A DNA stretch of 64,000 nt from Tanypteryx hageni (GCA_028673005.1 CM054120.1:74325533-74389532); one strand, 5' to 3'; counted from the first letter of the stretch, positions 10,611-23,749 are shown. Numbers and translations: made by a program. Notes: generated by a model not told the origin, from the letters alone.

Positions 10611-10885
10611 CCAGTTAGCCAGCTCTCTGTGCTTATCACTACATCTGCCTCAGTTTTCGCTGATAAATTCTGAAATTCTGCTGTATTATTCCTGATACTA
10701 CGGCAGTTTATATTTAACATTGTTAATGAGTCACATACGGGCCGCTTCTGAATTTTTCCTGTGTCATGGATGGTGCGACTTCTAAGAGCGGCGTTATCAT
10801 TGCTATTGTTAGCGCAGAGTTTCTTGAGTCCTAACGTCGGCCTAGGTATTGACCTACCATCCGAGTTAATAAAGTTATTCGGATG
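10605..10885 (-). pseudogene. CR1-clade LINE: start of AP endonuclease domain
   Basis: Reading leftward from Met at 10720 the frame gives LNINCRSIRNN, AEFQNLSAKTEADVVI and TESWLTG. This is the opening of the apurinic endonuclease domain of non-LTR retrotransposons: N-x-R-S-(I/L)-R-N, then the TE-[ST]-WL strand holding the first metal-binding Glu. The frame is open upstream through SIPRPTLGLKKL to about 10885. It breaks off right after TESWLTG, where zinc-finger sequence begins. The rest of the endonuclease and the reverse transcriptase are missing from the unit. Confidence 0.8.
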
Positions 10886-12023
10886 CAGTTATTTGATGAC
10901 TCCGAAATTGACCTACGCACTGGCCTACTCTCTAATCTAAAAAAGCTCTACAATTCTCCTAGATTCTACCACCTACTTTCTGGGCTGCCACGGCAGTATA
11001 GTGAATTCCGGATCGGTTCCGGGGCACCCTACATGATTCGAGAACCCACCCGAGTTCCACGAAATCTACTCTCATGCTCTCGCAAAACTTCCTGTCTCCG
11101 ATTCAAGCCGATCACTCGGCTCCAAACCGTCGAACCCCGGCACAGCACAGATCACCGAAGGAATCCAATATCTCCTCAGAACCCCGAACTTCTGCGTCAT
11201 TGGTGCCTACAGACGCCACTATCCGCAGCTTGGAGCATCCCGTGCCACTTGCAGGTACCCGAACCGCCTTCATCACCTGTGGCACTGTTTCGCCTGGAAT
11301 ACACCAAGAAAATACCCGCTATCTCCCTCCCGACGGGCCCTTTCCCACAACGGTGCCACTATACGCCGGACGTTCGACCTACCTATCGCTAAGATTCCTC
11401 CCTCCCAACCCGACCTCCGCTAGGTGCGTCATTCCTCGAGTCAGTGGGAGTGGATGCGGCCACAGAATTCGTCGTGCCATCCTTAGATAGCGCTTCGAAT
11501 CTGTTTTTGACGGGGATTGAGTCAGTTTCCGCCCTCCCGTATCCCAGCCATGGCCGTCCCGCGAACTTTGGTAGCCACCTTTAGCCCGTCGGGCTCGGAA
11601 GATGAAGCCACCCTTTCCGGGTTAGTGTCGCCTACGTCTCCATCTTCGACGACACAGCAAGCCTTCGCTCTCGAGCTAGCTCGAGGTACTACCTTGGTAC
11701 GGCAAGGCGACTCGGAGGTCCCCGCATCTTCAGCCCCCTTCGGATCAGCATCCAACTCCCTAACCTTAGAGAGGAGCTTCGCTACAATCCTCTCGAGTTC
11801 TGTGATCTGCGATCTTAGATGATATAGAACATGAACTGTACCTTCTTATTCTCCTCTTCTTTCTTTGCTGCCATTTCTGTGCACTGTTGTTTTTCGATGT
11901 TCGACAGTCTCTCTCTCTCTTCCTCTTTCGGAAGCTCCTTGAACTAGGCATTGGCACCTCAGACAATGATGAACTGTCTACTCTAGTTAGGTCTGTCACA
12001 TCGCAAGCCTTCTTATTCTCCAT
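10886..12023 (-). pseudogene. CR1-clade LINE ORF1 with coiled coil and SGNH-like domain
   Basis: Parts are visible in different minus-strand frames. A basic N-terminus lies near 11766-12023. A leucine-heptad helix, RSQITELERIVAKLLSKV, at about 11745-11817 reads as coiled coil. WLGYGRAETDSIPVKNRF with EAL at about 11480-11560 matches the NRF-x-x-L element of CR1/L2 ORF1. At about 11130-11330, PGETVPQVMKAV, KLRIVASVGTND and SEEILDSFGDL match the SGNH/esterase-like domain of these ORF1 proteins. At least three frame changes separate them. GC content is clearly higher than in the surroundings. Equivalents begin at 6572-7709 and recur in each unit. Confidence 0.78.
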
Positions 12024-12143
12024 GAATCTTCATGAGATAATGAAGTCTCTCTCAATCTGGTTTTAACGAATTTATTATTTATTTATGTAATAGCATGGGG
12101 ATAGTTTCATATTATTTTATTTTGTCTCATCTAAAAATTTGTA

Positions 12144-12829
12144 TGATGTCTTCATAATTCCTTTACTATTGTCATCAAACAGAGGGAGTTTTATGCATCG
12201 ATTCAACATTGACGCAATTTATGCAATATGTATTTTTGTAGACTTTTTCATAAATATGATATAGCACAAAATTAATGGGTAGTTAGTTCTTGGAGAGTTT
12301 TAGAAAATATTTTTTCTCAAAAATGGTTGCGTAGAATTTGATTAAAATCAACCCAATTGTTGAGCCTGATGTCACAAATAATACTGCGTAAGTCATATTT
12401 CTCGAAAATTACCATATGGCGTCCAGTGACATCAATTTCCGCTAAGCTACCTTACCTAAGCCCTATGACAACTCCTCTTTCGCGATCCACTCTAAACCTT
12501 ACTACAGTCTAACGGCATAGCCGAATTACAGTAGTCTGGGGCCATGGGCTACCCACCTCTTATAACTTACAGTCTCCTTCAATTTTTGCCGAACATAATC
12601 GCCGATTATTCGGACAGAAATGGAATGTGACAGGATTTGGGTTTGAAACAAGACCAATTCTAGTTATTACCATTTAATTCTAAGATATGATTAGTTTCTG
12701 CGATACATATTTTTAGAATTGTTTTTTTCTTGCCTTCGCTGAATCAAAATCTACTATGATGTCTTCATAATTCCTTTTCTATTGTCATCAAACAGAGGGA
12801 GTTTTAGGCGTCGATTCAACATTGACGCA
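12144..12829 (+). repeat. 73-bp direct repeat pair inside the unit
   Basis: Positions 12144-12216 and 12757-12829 are close copies (TGATGTCTTCATAATTCCTT to ATTGACGCA, with ATGCATCG versus AGGCGTCG as main differences), 613 bp apart. On the minus strand both encode the same hAT C-terminal peptide, ASMLNRR or ASMLNRC followed by KLPLFDDN. The intervening ~540 bp hold no gene; a near-palindrome CCGAACATAATCGCCGATTA followed by TTCGG lies near 12592-12616. Confidence 0.85.
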
Positions 12830-12897
12830 CGAACATCGTTCTTCACACTCGCCATCTTCGAAAACGCTCTTTCTGCGCTGCAATTTGTAACTTGTAA
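12723..12897 (-). pseudogene. hAT-like transposase C-terminus
   Basis: Reading leftward: TNCSAERAFSKMASVKN, DVRASMLNRRLKLPLF, then after two stops DFDSAKARKK. The S-A-E-R-x-F-S-K block followed by LR-S-x-M and a DFxSxKARK tail is the C-terminal dimerisation region of hAT transposases of the ZMYM1-like kind. It abuts mariner sequence at 12897/12898. Continuous hAT sequence upstream of it exists only at 21354-21798 and 36690-37581. Confidence 0.78.
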
Positions 12898-15800
12898 CTT
12901 GCAGGGGATCGGTCTGTTCGATGTTGACCGCTGTTCCCTTTGTAATTATCAGCAACTGAGTTGGTTTTGACGAATTTGTTGTAAACGTGATAAATGGCCA
13001 ATCTTGAGTGTGAATCGCAGTTGTTGCGAACCATCATGTGTGACTGAAAGACCTCCATCCATGCAGCAACCTTTCTTCTTTCCTCCGAAGTCAATCTCAT
13101 TGCCATTTCGTTACTGCTATGGAAAGAAAAATAATTCTCATAAGCCAGATCTCACACCTTGTGATTTCTGGCTGTGTTATATAAGTATTAACATTTCTTT
13201 GAAGAACAATGTAATTATCCTGTAATTTCATTAAGAAATAGTGATTTTTTAAATGAAAGAGGTATGAGATTTCCCCTGGCATTCTCTTCCTTTACTTATC
13301 ATATGGTTGTTGCTATCATACTTTGTTGCTGTATATAATTTGAGTTTATGGTACATTGTGTTGATTATTACTTTTTGGCCTGCTGTCTATGTATGATTTG
13401 ATGGAATTATTGTGACATGAATTGTCCCATTTACATTCTCTCATAATTCACAAGATACTTAAGATACAAAAATGGTACGACTCTTCTTAAATGACACTTG
13501 TGCTGACAATAGGCAGTCGAATATAACACATTGACAAGGAAAATGCTTACAAATATATTGGAATGAAATTATTCATAATAGATATATTTAAGACATATAC
13601 TCAATAGAATTGTCTACTTGGAGAGATAATAAATGATAGGAAAATAGCACTTGGATGAACAAGGAAATTTGGCCAGCTGGGTTGCAGTTCTTTGCCGGTT
13701 TCTCTAGCCCTCTGCCAGTCTCTCTTTCTCTCTATAATGTCTCAGCTTCGACTCGTGACTGCTTGCTCACCTTCATGGTATTGCTCTCCAGCATTGCTAG
13801 CTTGGAAATCCCCTCGTTCGATTTTTTTCGAGAAGAGGGCATACATCTCGTGGAAGTCACTTTCTTAATTAACACAATTGTAGTATTCTCTTTTGGGCTA
13901 ATTTCTGTTGAATATAAAGGTAGAAACCCAGCATGTCATGCAATGCAGTCATACTTGCATTGCAGTCGTACAAATGTTGCTGTCATTTATGCGGGGTTTG
14001 TAGGGGATCATTAGAGCAATGGCGGAATCGGAAAGGCCTTCCTGTTTTCCTGAGGAATGAAGATAGGACGAAATTTGGTAGGAGTGGTGGTCTGTGGGGT
14101 TGGAAGTAAGGTGATGGTAAAAGGTTTCGTCAGAAAGTTGGCGCTCGGCTTCCTCGTTATATTTGGCACGATCCATCACAACCGTGGTGGTGCCCTTGTC
14201 GGCAGGGAGGATGATGATATGGTCAAGATGTTTGAGTGTAGAATTACATTATATATAACATATATAATGTGACATGCAAAGCAATTTTGTATTCAAATGG
14301 CACAATGCAACATTCATTGAAAAAGTTTCTTTATTCTTGCATTATAGTTAGTTTTCCAAATATAAAATTCAATGTTTATCTTGTGAATGAATTATAAAAT
14401 GATTAACAAAATATGCTTTAACTTCTTACATCTTTCTACAGATTTCACATCCAAAAGACTTTTTAGTATGAATTCTCAAATGGACTATAGTACTTTTTTG
14501 AGGCAATCCTATAAAGACTTCAAAATATATCATTGAATGCACAACAGACCACCCTTTTGAGTGAAACTCATTACTTGCTAATCAAATTGAAAATGCCTTT
14601 CTCCATTGTTCTTACATGATAGACTAGAGCACACATTTGAGTGAAATCCTTGCCATATTTCTCACATTGAAAAATTCTTTCTCTGGTATGTCCTCAAATG
14701 ACAAATTAGAGTAATTTTTAGAATGCAACTCTTCCAACACTTCTTATATTGAAAAGGCCCTCCTGAAGCATGTGCCCTCAAGTTATATACTAGATGACTC
14801 TTACGATTGTATCCTTCACCACAATATTGACATTACAAACTCTCTCATGAGAATGTATATTGGAAAGCCTTAAAAGAGCACCCTTTTGAGTGCAAATTTT
14901 CCCACATTTCTCACATTTAAAATGCCAGTTAGCCAGCTCTCTGTGCTTATCACTACATCTGCCTCAGTTTTCGCTGATAAATTCTGAAATTCTGCTGTAT
15001 TATTCCTGATACTACGGCAGTTTATATTTAACATTGTTAATGAGTCACATACGGGCCGCTTCTGAATTTTTCCTGTGTCATGGATGGTGCGACTTCTAAG
15101 AGCGGCGTTATCATTGCTATTGTTAGCGCAGAGTTTCTTGAGTCCTAACGTCGGCCTAGGTATTGACCTACCATCCGAGTTAATAAAGTTATTCGGATGC
15201 AGTTATTTGATGACTCCGAAATTGACCTACGCACTGGCCTACTCTCTAATCTAAAAAAGCTCTACAATTCTCCTAGATTCTACCACCTACTTTCTGGGCT
15301 GCCACGGCAGTATAGTGAATTCCGGATCGGTTCCGGGGCACCCTACATGATTCGAGAACCCACCCGAGTTCCACGAAATCTACTCTCATGCTCTCGCAAA
15401 ACTTCCTGTCTCCGATTCAAGCCGATCACTCGGCTCCAAACCGTCGAACCCCGGCACAGCACAGATCACCGAAGGAATCCAATATCTCCTCAGAACCCCG
15501 AACTTCTGCGTCATTGGTGCCTACATACGCCACTATCCGCAGCTTGGAGCATCCCGTGCCACTTGCAGGTACCCGAACCGCCTTCATCACCTGTGGCACT
15601 GTTTCGCCTGGAATACACCAAGAAAATACCCGCTATCTCCCTCCCGACGGGCCCTTTCCCTCAACGGTGCCACTATACGCCGGACGTTCGACCTACCTAT
15701 CGCTAAGATTCCTCCCTCCCAACCCGACCTCCGCTAGGTGCGTCATTCCTCGAGTCAGTGGGAGTGGATGCGGCCACAGAATTCGTCGTGCCATCCTTAG

Positions 15801-17213
15801 ATAGCGCTTCGAATCTGTTTTTGACGGGGATTGAGTCAGTTTCCGCCCTCCCGTATCCCAGCCATGGCCGTCCCGCGAACTTTGGTAGCCACCTTTAGCC
15901 CGTCGGGCTCGGAAGATGAAGCCACCCTTTCCGGGTTAGTGTCGCCTACGTCTCCAACTTCGACGACACAGCAAGCCTTCGCTCTCGAGCTAGCTCGAGG
16001 TACTACCTTGGTACGGCAAGGCGACTCGGAGGTCCCCGCATCTTCAGCCCCCTTCGGATCAGCATCCAACTCCCTAACCTTAGAGAGGAGCTTCGCTACA
16101 ATCCTCTCGAGTTCTGTGATCTGCGATCTTAGATGATATAGAACATGAACTGTACCTTCTTATTCTCCTCTTCTTTCTTTGCTGCCATTTCTGTGCACTG
16201 TTGTTTTTCGATGTTCGACAGTCTCTCTCTCTCTTCCTCTTTCGGAAGCTCCTTGAACTAGGCATTGGCACCTCAGACAATGATGAACTGTCTACTCTAG
16301 TTAGGTCTGTCACATCGCAAGCCTTCTTATTCTCCATGAATCTTCATGAGATAATGAAGTCTCTCTCAATCTGGTTTTAATGAATTTATTATTTATTTAT
16401 GTAATAGCATGGGGATAGTTTCATATTATTTTATTTTGTCTCATCTAAAAATTTGTATGATGTCTTCATAATTCCTTTACTATTGTCATCAAACAGAGGG
16501 AGTTTTATGCATCGATTCAACATTGACGCAATTTATGCAATATGTATTTTTGTAGACTTTTTCATAAATATGATATAGCACAAAATTAATGGGTAGTTAG
16601 TTCTTGGAGAGTTTTAGAAAAAATTGTTTTTCTCAAAAATGGTTGCGTAGAATTTGATTAAAATCAACCCAATTGTTGAGCCTGATGTCACAAATAATAC
16701 TGCGTAAGCCATATTTCTCGAAAATTACCATATGGCGTCCAGTGACATCAATTTCCGCTAAGCTACCTTACCTAAGCCCTATGACAACTCCTCCTTCGCG
16801 ATCCACTCTAAACCTTACTACAGTCTAACGGCATAGCCGAATTACAGTAGTCTGGGGCCATGGGCTACCCACCTCTTATAACTTACAGTCTCCTTCAATT
16901 TTTGCCGAACATAATCGCCGATTATTCGGACAGAAATGGAATGTGACAGGATTTGGGATTGAAACAAGACCAATTCTAGTTATTACCATTTAATTCTAAA
17001 ATATGATTAGTTTCTGCGATACATATTTTTAGAATTGTTTTTTTCTTGCCTTCGCTGAATCAAAATCTACTATGATGTCTTCATAATTCCTTTTCTATTG
17101 TCATCAAACAGAGGGAGTTTTAGGCGTCGATTCAACATTGACGCACGAACATCGTTCTTCACTCTCGCCATCTTCGAAAACGCTCTTTCTGCGCTGCAAT
17201 TTGTAACTTGTAA
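12898..17213 (+). repeat. Array 1, unit U2 (4316 bp)
   Basis: Left half matches U1 (GGTTTCTC, GTTGAATATAAAGG). Right half differs: CTACATACGCC, CCCTCAACGG, CTCCAACTTCG and the longer GAAAAAATTGTTTTTCTC. Element positions follow U1 plus 4314 (plus 4316 after the indel): mariner part 12898-13211, Penelope-like 13949-14244, zinc fingers 14426-14924, LINE 14919-16337, hAT C-terminus 17039-17213. Confidence 0.94.
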
Positions 17214-20200
17214 CTTGCAGGGGATCGGTCTGTTCGATGTTGACCGCTGTTCCCTTTGTAATTATCAGCAACTGAGTTGGTTTTGACGAATTTGTTGTAA
17301 ACGTGATAAATGGCCAATCTTGAGTGTGAATCGCAGTTGTTGCGAACCATCATGTGTGACTGAAAGACCTCCATCCATGCAGCAACCTTTCTTCTTTCCT
17401 CCGAAGTCAATCTCATTGCCATTTCGTTACTGCTATGGAAAGAAAAATAATTCTCATAAGCCAGATCTCACACCTTGTGATTTCTGGCTGTGTTATATAA
17501 GTGTTAACATTTCTTTGAAGAACAATGTAATTATCCTGTAATTTCATTAGGAAATAGTGATTTTTTAAATGAAAGAGGTATGTGGTTTCCCCTGGCATTC
17601 TCTTCATTTACTTATCATATGGTTGTTGCTATCATACTTTGTTGCTGTATAAAATTTGAGTTTATGGTACATTGTGTTGATTATTACTTTTTGGCCTGCT
17701 GTCTATGTATGATTTGATGGAATTATTGTGACATGAATTGTCCCATTTACATTCTCTCATAATTCACAAGATACTTAAGATACAAAAATGGTACGACTCT
17801 TCTTAAATGACACTTGTGCTGACAATAGGCAGTCGAATATAACACATTGACAAGGAAAATGCTTACAAATATATTGGAATGAAATTATTCATAATAGATA
17901 TATTTAAGACATATACTCAATAGAATTGTCTACTTGGAGAGATAATAAATGATAGGAAAATAGCACTTGGATGAACAAGGAAATTTGGCCAGCTGGGTTG
18001 CAGTTCTTTGCCGGTCTCTCTAGCCCTCTGCCAGTCTCTCTTTCTCTCTATAATGTCTCAGCTTCGACTCGTGACTGCTTGCTCACCTTCATGGTATTGC
18101 TCTCCAGCATTGCTAGCTTGGAAATCCCCTCGTTCGATTTTTTTCGAGAAGAGGGCATACATCTCGTGGAAGTCACTTTCTTAATTAACACAATTGTAGT
18201 ATTCTCTTTTGGGCTAATTTCTGTTGCCTATAAAGGTAGAAACCCAGCATGTCATGCAATGCAGTCATACTTGCATTGCAGTCGTACAAATGTTGCTGTC
18301 ATTTATGCGGGGTTTGTAGGGGATCATTAGAGCAATGGCGGAATCGGAAAGGCCTTCCTGTTTTCCCGAGGAATGAAGATAGGACGAAATTTGGTAGGAG
18401 TGGTGGTCTGTGGGGTTGGAAGTAAGGTGATGGTAAAAGGTTTCGTCAGAAAGTTGGCGCTCGGCTTCCTCGTTATATTTGGCACGATCCATCACAACCG
18501 TGGTGGTGCCCTTGTCGGCAGGGAGGATGATGATATGGTCAAGATGTTTGAGTGTAGAATTACATTATATATAACATATATAATGTGACATGCAAAGCAA
18601 TTTTGTATTCAAATGGCACAATGCAACATTCATTGAAAAAGTTTCTTTATTCTTGCATTATAGTTAGTTTTCCAAATATAAAATTCAATGTTTATCTTGT
18701 GAATGAATTATAAAATGATTAACAAAATATGCTTTAACTTCTTACATCTTTCTACAGATTTCACATCCAAAAGACTTTTTAGTATGAATTCTCAAATGGA
18801 CTATAGTACTTTTTGAGGCAATCCTATAAAGACTTCAAAATATATCATTGAATGCACAACAGATCACCCTTTTGAGTGAAACTCATTACTTGCTAATCAA
18901 ATTGAAAATGCCTTTCTCCATTGTTCTTACATGATAGACTAGAGCACACATTTGAGTGAAATCCTTGCCATATTTCTCACACTGAAAAATTCTTTCTCTG
19001 GTATGTCCTCAAATGACAAATTAGAGTAATTTTTAGAATGCAACTCTTCCAACACTTCTTATATTGAAAAGGCCCTCCTGAAGCATGTGCCCTCAAGTTA
19101 TATACTAGATGACTCTTACGATTGTATCCTTCACCACAATATTGACATTACAAACTCTCTCATGAGAATGTATATTGGAAAGCCTTAAAAGAGCAACCTT
19201 TTGAGTGCAAATTTTCCCACATTTCTCACATTTAAAATGCCAGTTAGCCAGCTCTCTGTGCTTATCACTACATCTGCCTCAGTTTTCGCTGATAAATTCT
19301 GAAATTCTGCTGTATTATTCCTGATACTACGGCAGTTTATATTTAACATTGTTAATGAGTCACATACGGGCCGCTTCTGAATTTTTCCTGTGTCATGGAT
19401 GGTGCGACTTCTAAGAGCGGCGTTATCATTGCTATTGTTAGCGCAGAGTTTCTTGAGTCCTAACGTCGGCCTAGGTATTGACCTACCATCCGAGTTAATA
19501 AAGTTATTCGGATGCAGTTATTTGATGACTCCGAAATTGACCTACGCACTGGCCTACTCTCTAATCTAAAAAAGCTCTACAATTCTCCTAGATTCTACCA
19601 CCTACTTTCTGGGCTGCCACGGCAGTATAGTGAATTCCGGATCGGTTCCGGGGCACCCTACATGATTCGAGAACCCACCCGAGTTCCACGAAATCTACTC
19701 TCATGCTCTCGCAAAACTTCCTGTCTCCGATTCAAGCCGATCACTCGGCTCCAAACCGTCGAACCCCGGCACAGCACAGATCACCGAAGGAATCCAATAT
19801 CTCCTCAGAACCCCGAACTTCTGCGTCATTGGTGCCTACAGACGCCACTATCCGCAGCTTGGAGCATCCCGTGCCACTTGCAGGTACCCGAACCGCCTTC
19901 ATCACCTGTGGCACTGTTTCGCCTGGAATACACCAAGAAAATACCCGCTATCTCCCTCCCGACGGGCCCTTTCCCTCAACGGTGCCACTATACGCCGGAC
20001 GTTCGACCTACCTATCGCTAAGATTCCTCCCTCCCAACCCGACCTCCGCTAGGTGCGTCATTCCTCGAGTCAGTGGGAGTGGATGCGGCCACAGAATTCG
20101 TCGTGCCATCCTTAGATAGCGCTTCGAATCTGTTTTTGACGGGGATTGAGTCAGTTTCCGCCCTCCCGTATCCCAGCCATGGCCGTCCCGCGAACTTTGG

Positions 20201-21529
20201 TAGCCACCTTTAGCCCGTCGGGCTCGGAAGATGAAGCCACCCTTTCCGGGTTAGTGTCGCCTACGTCTCCAACTTCGACGACACAGCAAGCCTTCGCTCT
20301 CGAGCTAGCTCGAGGTACTACCTTGGTACGGCAAGGCGACTCGGAGGTCCCCGCATCTTCAGCCCCCTTCGGATCAGCATCCAACTCCCTAACCTTAGAG
20401 AGGAGCTTCGCTACAATCCTCTCGAGTTCTGTGATCTGCGATCTTAGATGATATAGAACATGAACTGTACCTTCTTATTCTCCTCTTCTTTCTTTGCTGC
20501 CATTTCTGTGCACTGTTGTTTTTCGATGTTCGACAGTCTCTCTCTCTCTTCCTCTTTCGGAAGCTCCTTGAACTAGGCATTGGCACCTCAGACAATGATG
20601 AACTGTCTACTCTAGTTAGGTCTGTCACATCGCAAGCCTTCTTATTCTCCATGAATCTTCATGAGATAATGAAGTCTCTCTCAATCTGGTTTTAATGAAT
20701 TTATTATTTATTTATGTAATAGCATGGGGATAGTTTCATATTATTTTATTTTGTCTCATCTAAAAATTTGTATGATGTCTTCATAATTCCTTTACTATTG
20801 TCATCAAACAGAGGGAGTTTTATGCATCGATTCAACATTGACGCAATTTATGCAATATGTATTTTTGTAGACTTTTTCATAAATATGATATAGCACAAAA
20901 TTAATGGGTAGTTAGTTCTTGGAGAGTTTTAGAAAAAATTGTTTTTCTCAAAAATGGTTGCGTAGAATTTGATTAAAATCAACCCAATTGTTGAGCCTGA
21001 TGTCACAAATAATACTGCGTAAGCCATATTTCTCGAAAATTACCATATGGCGTCCAGTGACATCAATTTCCGCTAAGCTACCTTACCTAAGCCCTATGAC
21101 AACTCCTCCTTCGCGATCCACTCTAAACCTTACTACAGTCTAACGGCATAGCCGAATTACAGTAGTCTGGGGCCATGGGCTACCCACCTCTTATAACTTA
21201 CAGTCTCCTTCAATTTTTGCCGAACATAATCGCCGATTATTCGGACAGAAATGGAATGTGACAGGATTTGGGATTGAAACAAGACCAATTCTAGTTATTA
21301 CCATTTAATTCTAAAATATGATTAGTTTCTGCGATACATATTTTTAGAATTGTTTTTTTCTTGCCTTCGCTGAATCAAAATCTAATATGATGTCTTCATA
21401 ATTCCTTTTCTATTGTCATCAAACAGAGGTAGTTTTAGGCGTCGATTCAACATTGACGCACGAACATCGTTCTTCACTCTCGCCATCTTCGAAAACGCTC
21501 TTTCTGCGCTGCAATTTGTAACTTGTAAA
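17214..21529 (+). repeat. Array 1, unit U3 (last unit)
   Basis: Markers: GGTCTCTC and GCCTATAAAGG on the left; CTACAGACGCC, CCCTCAACGG and CTCCAACTTCG on the right. One T is missing from the TACTTTTTTGAGG run (near 18810). Element positions: mariner part 17214-17527, Penelope-like 18265-18560, LINE 19234-20652, hAT C-terminus from 21354. The unit does not switch to mariner at its end but runs on into hAT. Confidence 0.93.
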
Positions 21530-21798
21530 CAGAGTTATATTCATAATGCATCATCAACTTTGGGAAAAAAGGATTCTAATTTGTTTTTTTTCTAATGTCT
21601 ATGATGCATTGTTGAGCTTTATGCTTTGCGCTTTCGAAAAATTTAGCAAACTGGACCATTTCATTTGGAAATGAACTACCGATATCTGGTGGATACATCT
21701 CTCCCTTTTTTGTTGCTGCAGCAAGAATGTCAATGTCGTTAAACACTTTAAAATTTAATGAAAACCAATCTTTGTTTCTGTCTATTTATATGCAGTAA
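21354..21798 (-). pseudogene. hAT-like transposase, C-terminal part, right end of array 1
   Basis: Reading leftward from 21798: FNDIDILAAATKKGEMYPP, SSFPNEMVQFAKFFESAKH, KNKLESFFPK, then the SAERAFSKMASVKN C-terminus shared with the tandem units. The SSFP-x-E-(L/M)-x-Q-F region followed by SAERxFSK is typical of ZMYM1-like hAT proteins. Homology to block X ends at GCAGTAAGT (21798), where island sequence starts. Confidence 0.68.
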
Positions 21799-22379
21799 GT
21801 GCTTCAGCTGCATTTAAGATATTTTATTTTTGTTGTTTTATCAGTTTTGCTGTAACTGCTTTCACAGTTCTGACTATTGGTAAGACTATTCACTTCTATC
21901 CCCAAATTTACTATATTTCAAATTTATGATTGTTTATTTGGCAAACTTTTCATTGATATTTAATCCAACATTTTTTGTGAGGGGTATTTCTATATATAAT
22001 ATATAATTTTCCTATATTTTTAGAAATACTTAATCTAGTATATTGTGGCACATGTTGATGAATTTGCCCATTGCCATCTCAAGAACTGATTGGTATTGCA
22101 ATTATAGTTTGGGTTGTATGTGGCGAAAATGTAATGATTTATTTTTGCTAATTTTTGTTGAATTGTTGTACTAGCATTTTATGATTATTGATGTAATTGT
22201 TTTGTGAAAGGAATTAACAGCAGAAAATCATTTTTTGGATGTTTTCTGAGGGATTATGGTGCTGTTTGAATGACACCAGCAATACATGGATCATTTGTAA
22301 TAAATTAAGTGTAATTTTTTTATTTGGAAACATTTAGAAACTTATATTTTTTTATTTACTAAAAAAAGTTGCAGTTTGG
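21799..22379. other. AT-rich island sequence, no gene seen
   Basis: First part of the stretch not shared with the arrays. Strongly AT-rich, with no open frame above 60 codons and no recognisable element end. Confidence 0.5.
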
Positions 22380-22649
22380 CTACATGCCAGGTGGCACTGT
22401 TACATTAATTGCTGTCAGTAAATCATTCTTCCCAAGAATTTCTCCTAATCTTAACCATTGTCTTGATGCACAATTGTTGTACCAATGTTGTTGAAGGTCT
22501 TTGATGTTGTTGCTTGGTGAATGTGTTTCTCTTTCCTTTTCACATGATAAAGAAAAATTAGAGGTTTTACTGGTTAATTCACATCTTGAAATTTTCTCGG
22601 GATCAAAACCATTAATAGGCCTCCAAGAACAAAAAGTGTTTTCCTGCAC
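22380..22649 (-). other. Unrecognised 89-codon open frame
   Basis: Begins MQENTFCSWRPINGF and ends VTVPPGM. It has a Ser/Lys/Glu-rich middle (SCEKERETHSPSNN) and a Trp-rich helix-like stretch (HWYNNCASRQWLRLGEIL). I recognise no family. Its composition is more protein-like than neighbouring frames, so it could be one exon of a gene or transposon. Splice sites cannot be judged. Confidence 0.22.
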
Positions 22650-23749
22650 CAGGTTAAATACGAGATATGAATGATTTTATACAACATCAATGTCAAAAAA
22701 GACAAGAATAGTCACCAAATTGAACAATTTGAAACATTACTCAACACCTGGCAGTTTCTTGGACCCTCCACAATCTGATTGTTTATTATCCTGAATGTTC
22801 CATCCAAATATTCCATATTTCCTTATGAAAAGAAAGGGAAAAATATAAAAAATATATGAAGAATTACTTACACAATATAAGGGCTAATTTTAGCTTCTAG
22901 ATTTGTGTGATGTAGAGCAAGTTGGATAAGGTGATTGAGAAAATGTGCATGAGTGAATTGTATCACTTTGACATTATTCATATAAAATTTAATTGATTGT
23001 ATGCAGTGTAGTATAACAAAAGCTGTTCTTCTGCATTGTAATTTTGTAATTCTATCTAGCTGCAAGGGCATTGTACCTTTAATTTCCTATATATGGTCTT
23101 ATTTATTTGGTTGTCTCGCTTTTGAGGTTCCATGAATCTCATCCATAGTCCGTTTATTTCTGTGGCATGCTGGTGCATTTTTCATCGCAGTGAAATCTAT
23201 CAAACCCTTAATTCCTGGTTAAGGCAGATTCTCACATGATTTCTCTATCGTAGACATGAATGTCGTTGTTTGCAGTATGTTGATCCTTTCTGAGAGAAGA
23301 TAGAATGAGTTGATGGTGAACGTTATAGAAGAAAACCATGAATTTGTTGTGATTGCTTAACAATTTCGTCCAATTTGTCAATGAATTGATTGATCATAAT
23401 ATCCATTTGTCTCTTCCACCAACAGAGAGATAACACTGGCCAGCACTTATTTTATTGCCAATTACATTAGAGCGTTTTTGGGGTAAGTTTGTGGTGCTGA
23501 TTCCAAATATGGATTCGTTTTTGCTAGAATAGCTCTAATTTTTGAGTTTTTGGAAATGTAATGGTCAGGCAGAGCCTACTTATAAATCTCATTGAAATTG
23601 TCTCAAATCGTACAAAAAAAACACAAAATACATAATGGCATTTTATTAGGTATAATATCAGGTAAACATGGTAAGCTGATTCAGATAATCACAATTAATG
23701 CAAAGTAAAACGCTTTTTGTACGATTTTCTTTTATGTAGGTTATCAGGA
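22650..23749. other. Island sequence without a recognised gene
   Basis: AT-rich. Minus-strand scraps such as WWKRQMDIMINQFIDKLDEI (about 23370-23430) read like decayed coding sequence broken by stops, possibly another transposon, but no motif identifies it. Confidence 0.35.

Larger units (their letters stand above)
8584..12897 (+). repeat. Array 1, unit U1 (reference unit, 4314 bp)
   Basis: A complete unit, annotated element by element in the following entries. Left-half markers GGTTTCTC and GTTGAATATAAAGG are shared only with U2. Right-half markers CCCACAACGG and CTCCATCTTCG and the 2-bp-shorter GAAAATATTTTTTCTC are shared with U0. Confidence 0.94.
4777..21529 (+). repeat. Tandem array 1 of the ~4.3-kb mosaic unit
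   Basis: One truncated and three full units follow head to tail at spacings of 4314, 4314 and about 4316 bp, with identity judged near 99% by eye. The unit boundary used here is the hAT|mariner junction CTTGTAACTTGCAGGGG. The array ends at 21529, where the hAT sequence continues (ACAGAGTTATATTC) instead of switching to mariner. Confidence 0.95.

Noticed and set aside
4777..21529. CRISPR-like or satellite array
   Set aside because: Units are 4.3 kb of transposon mosaic without short repeats and spacers, and the setting is eukaryotic.
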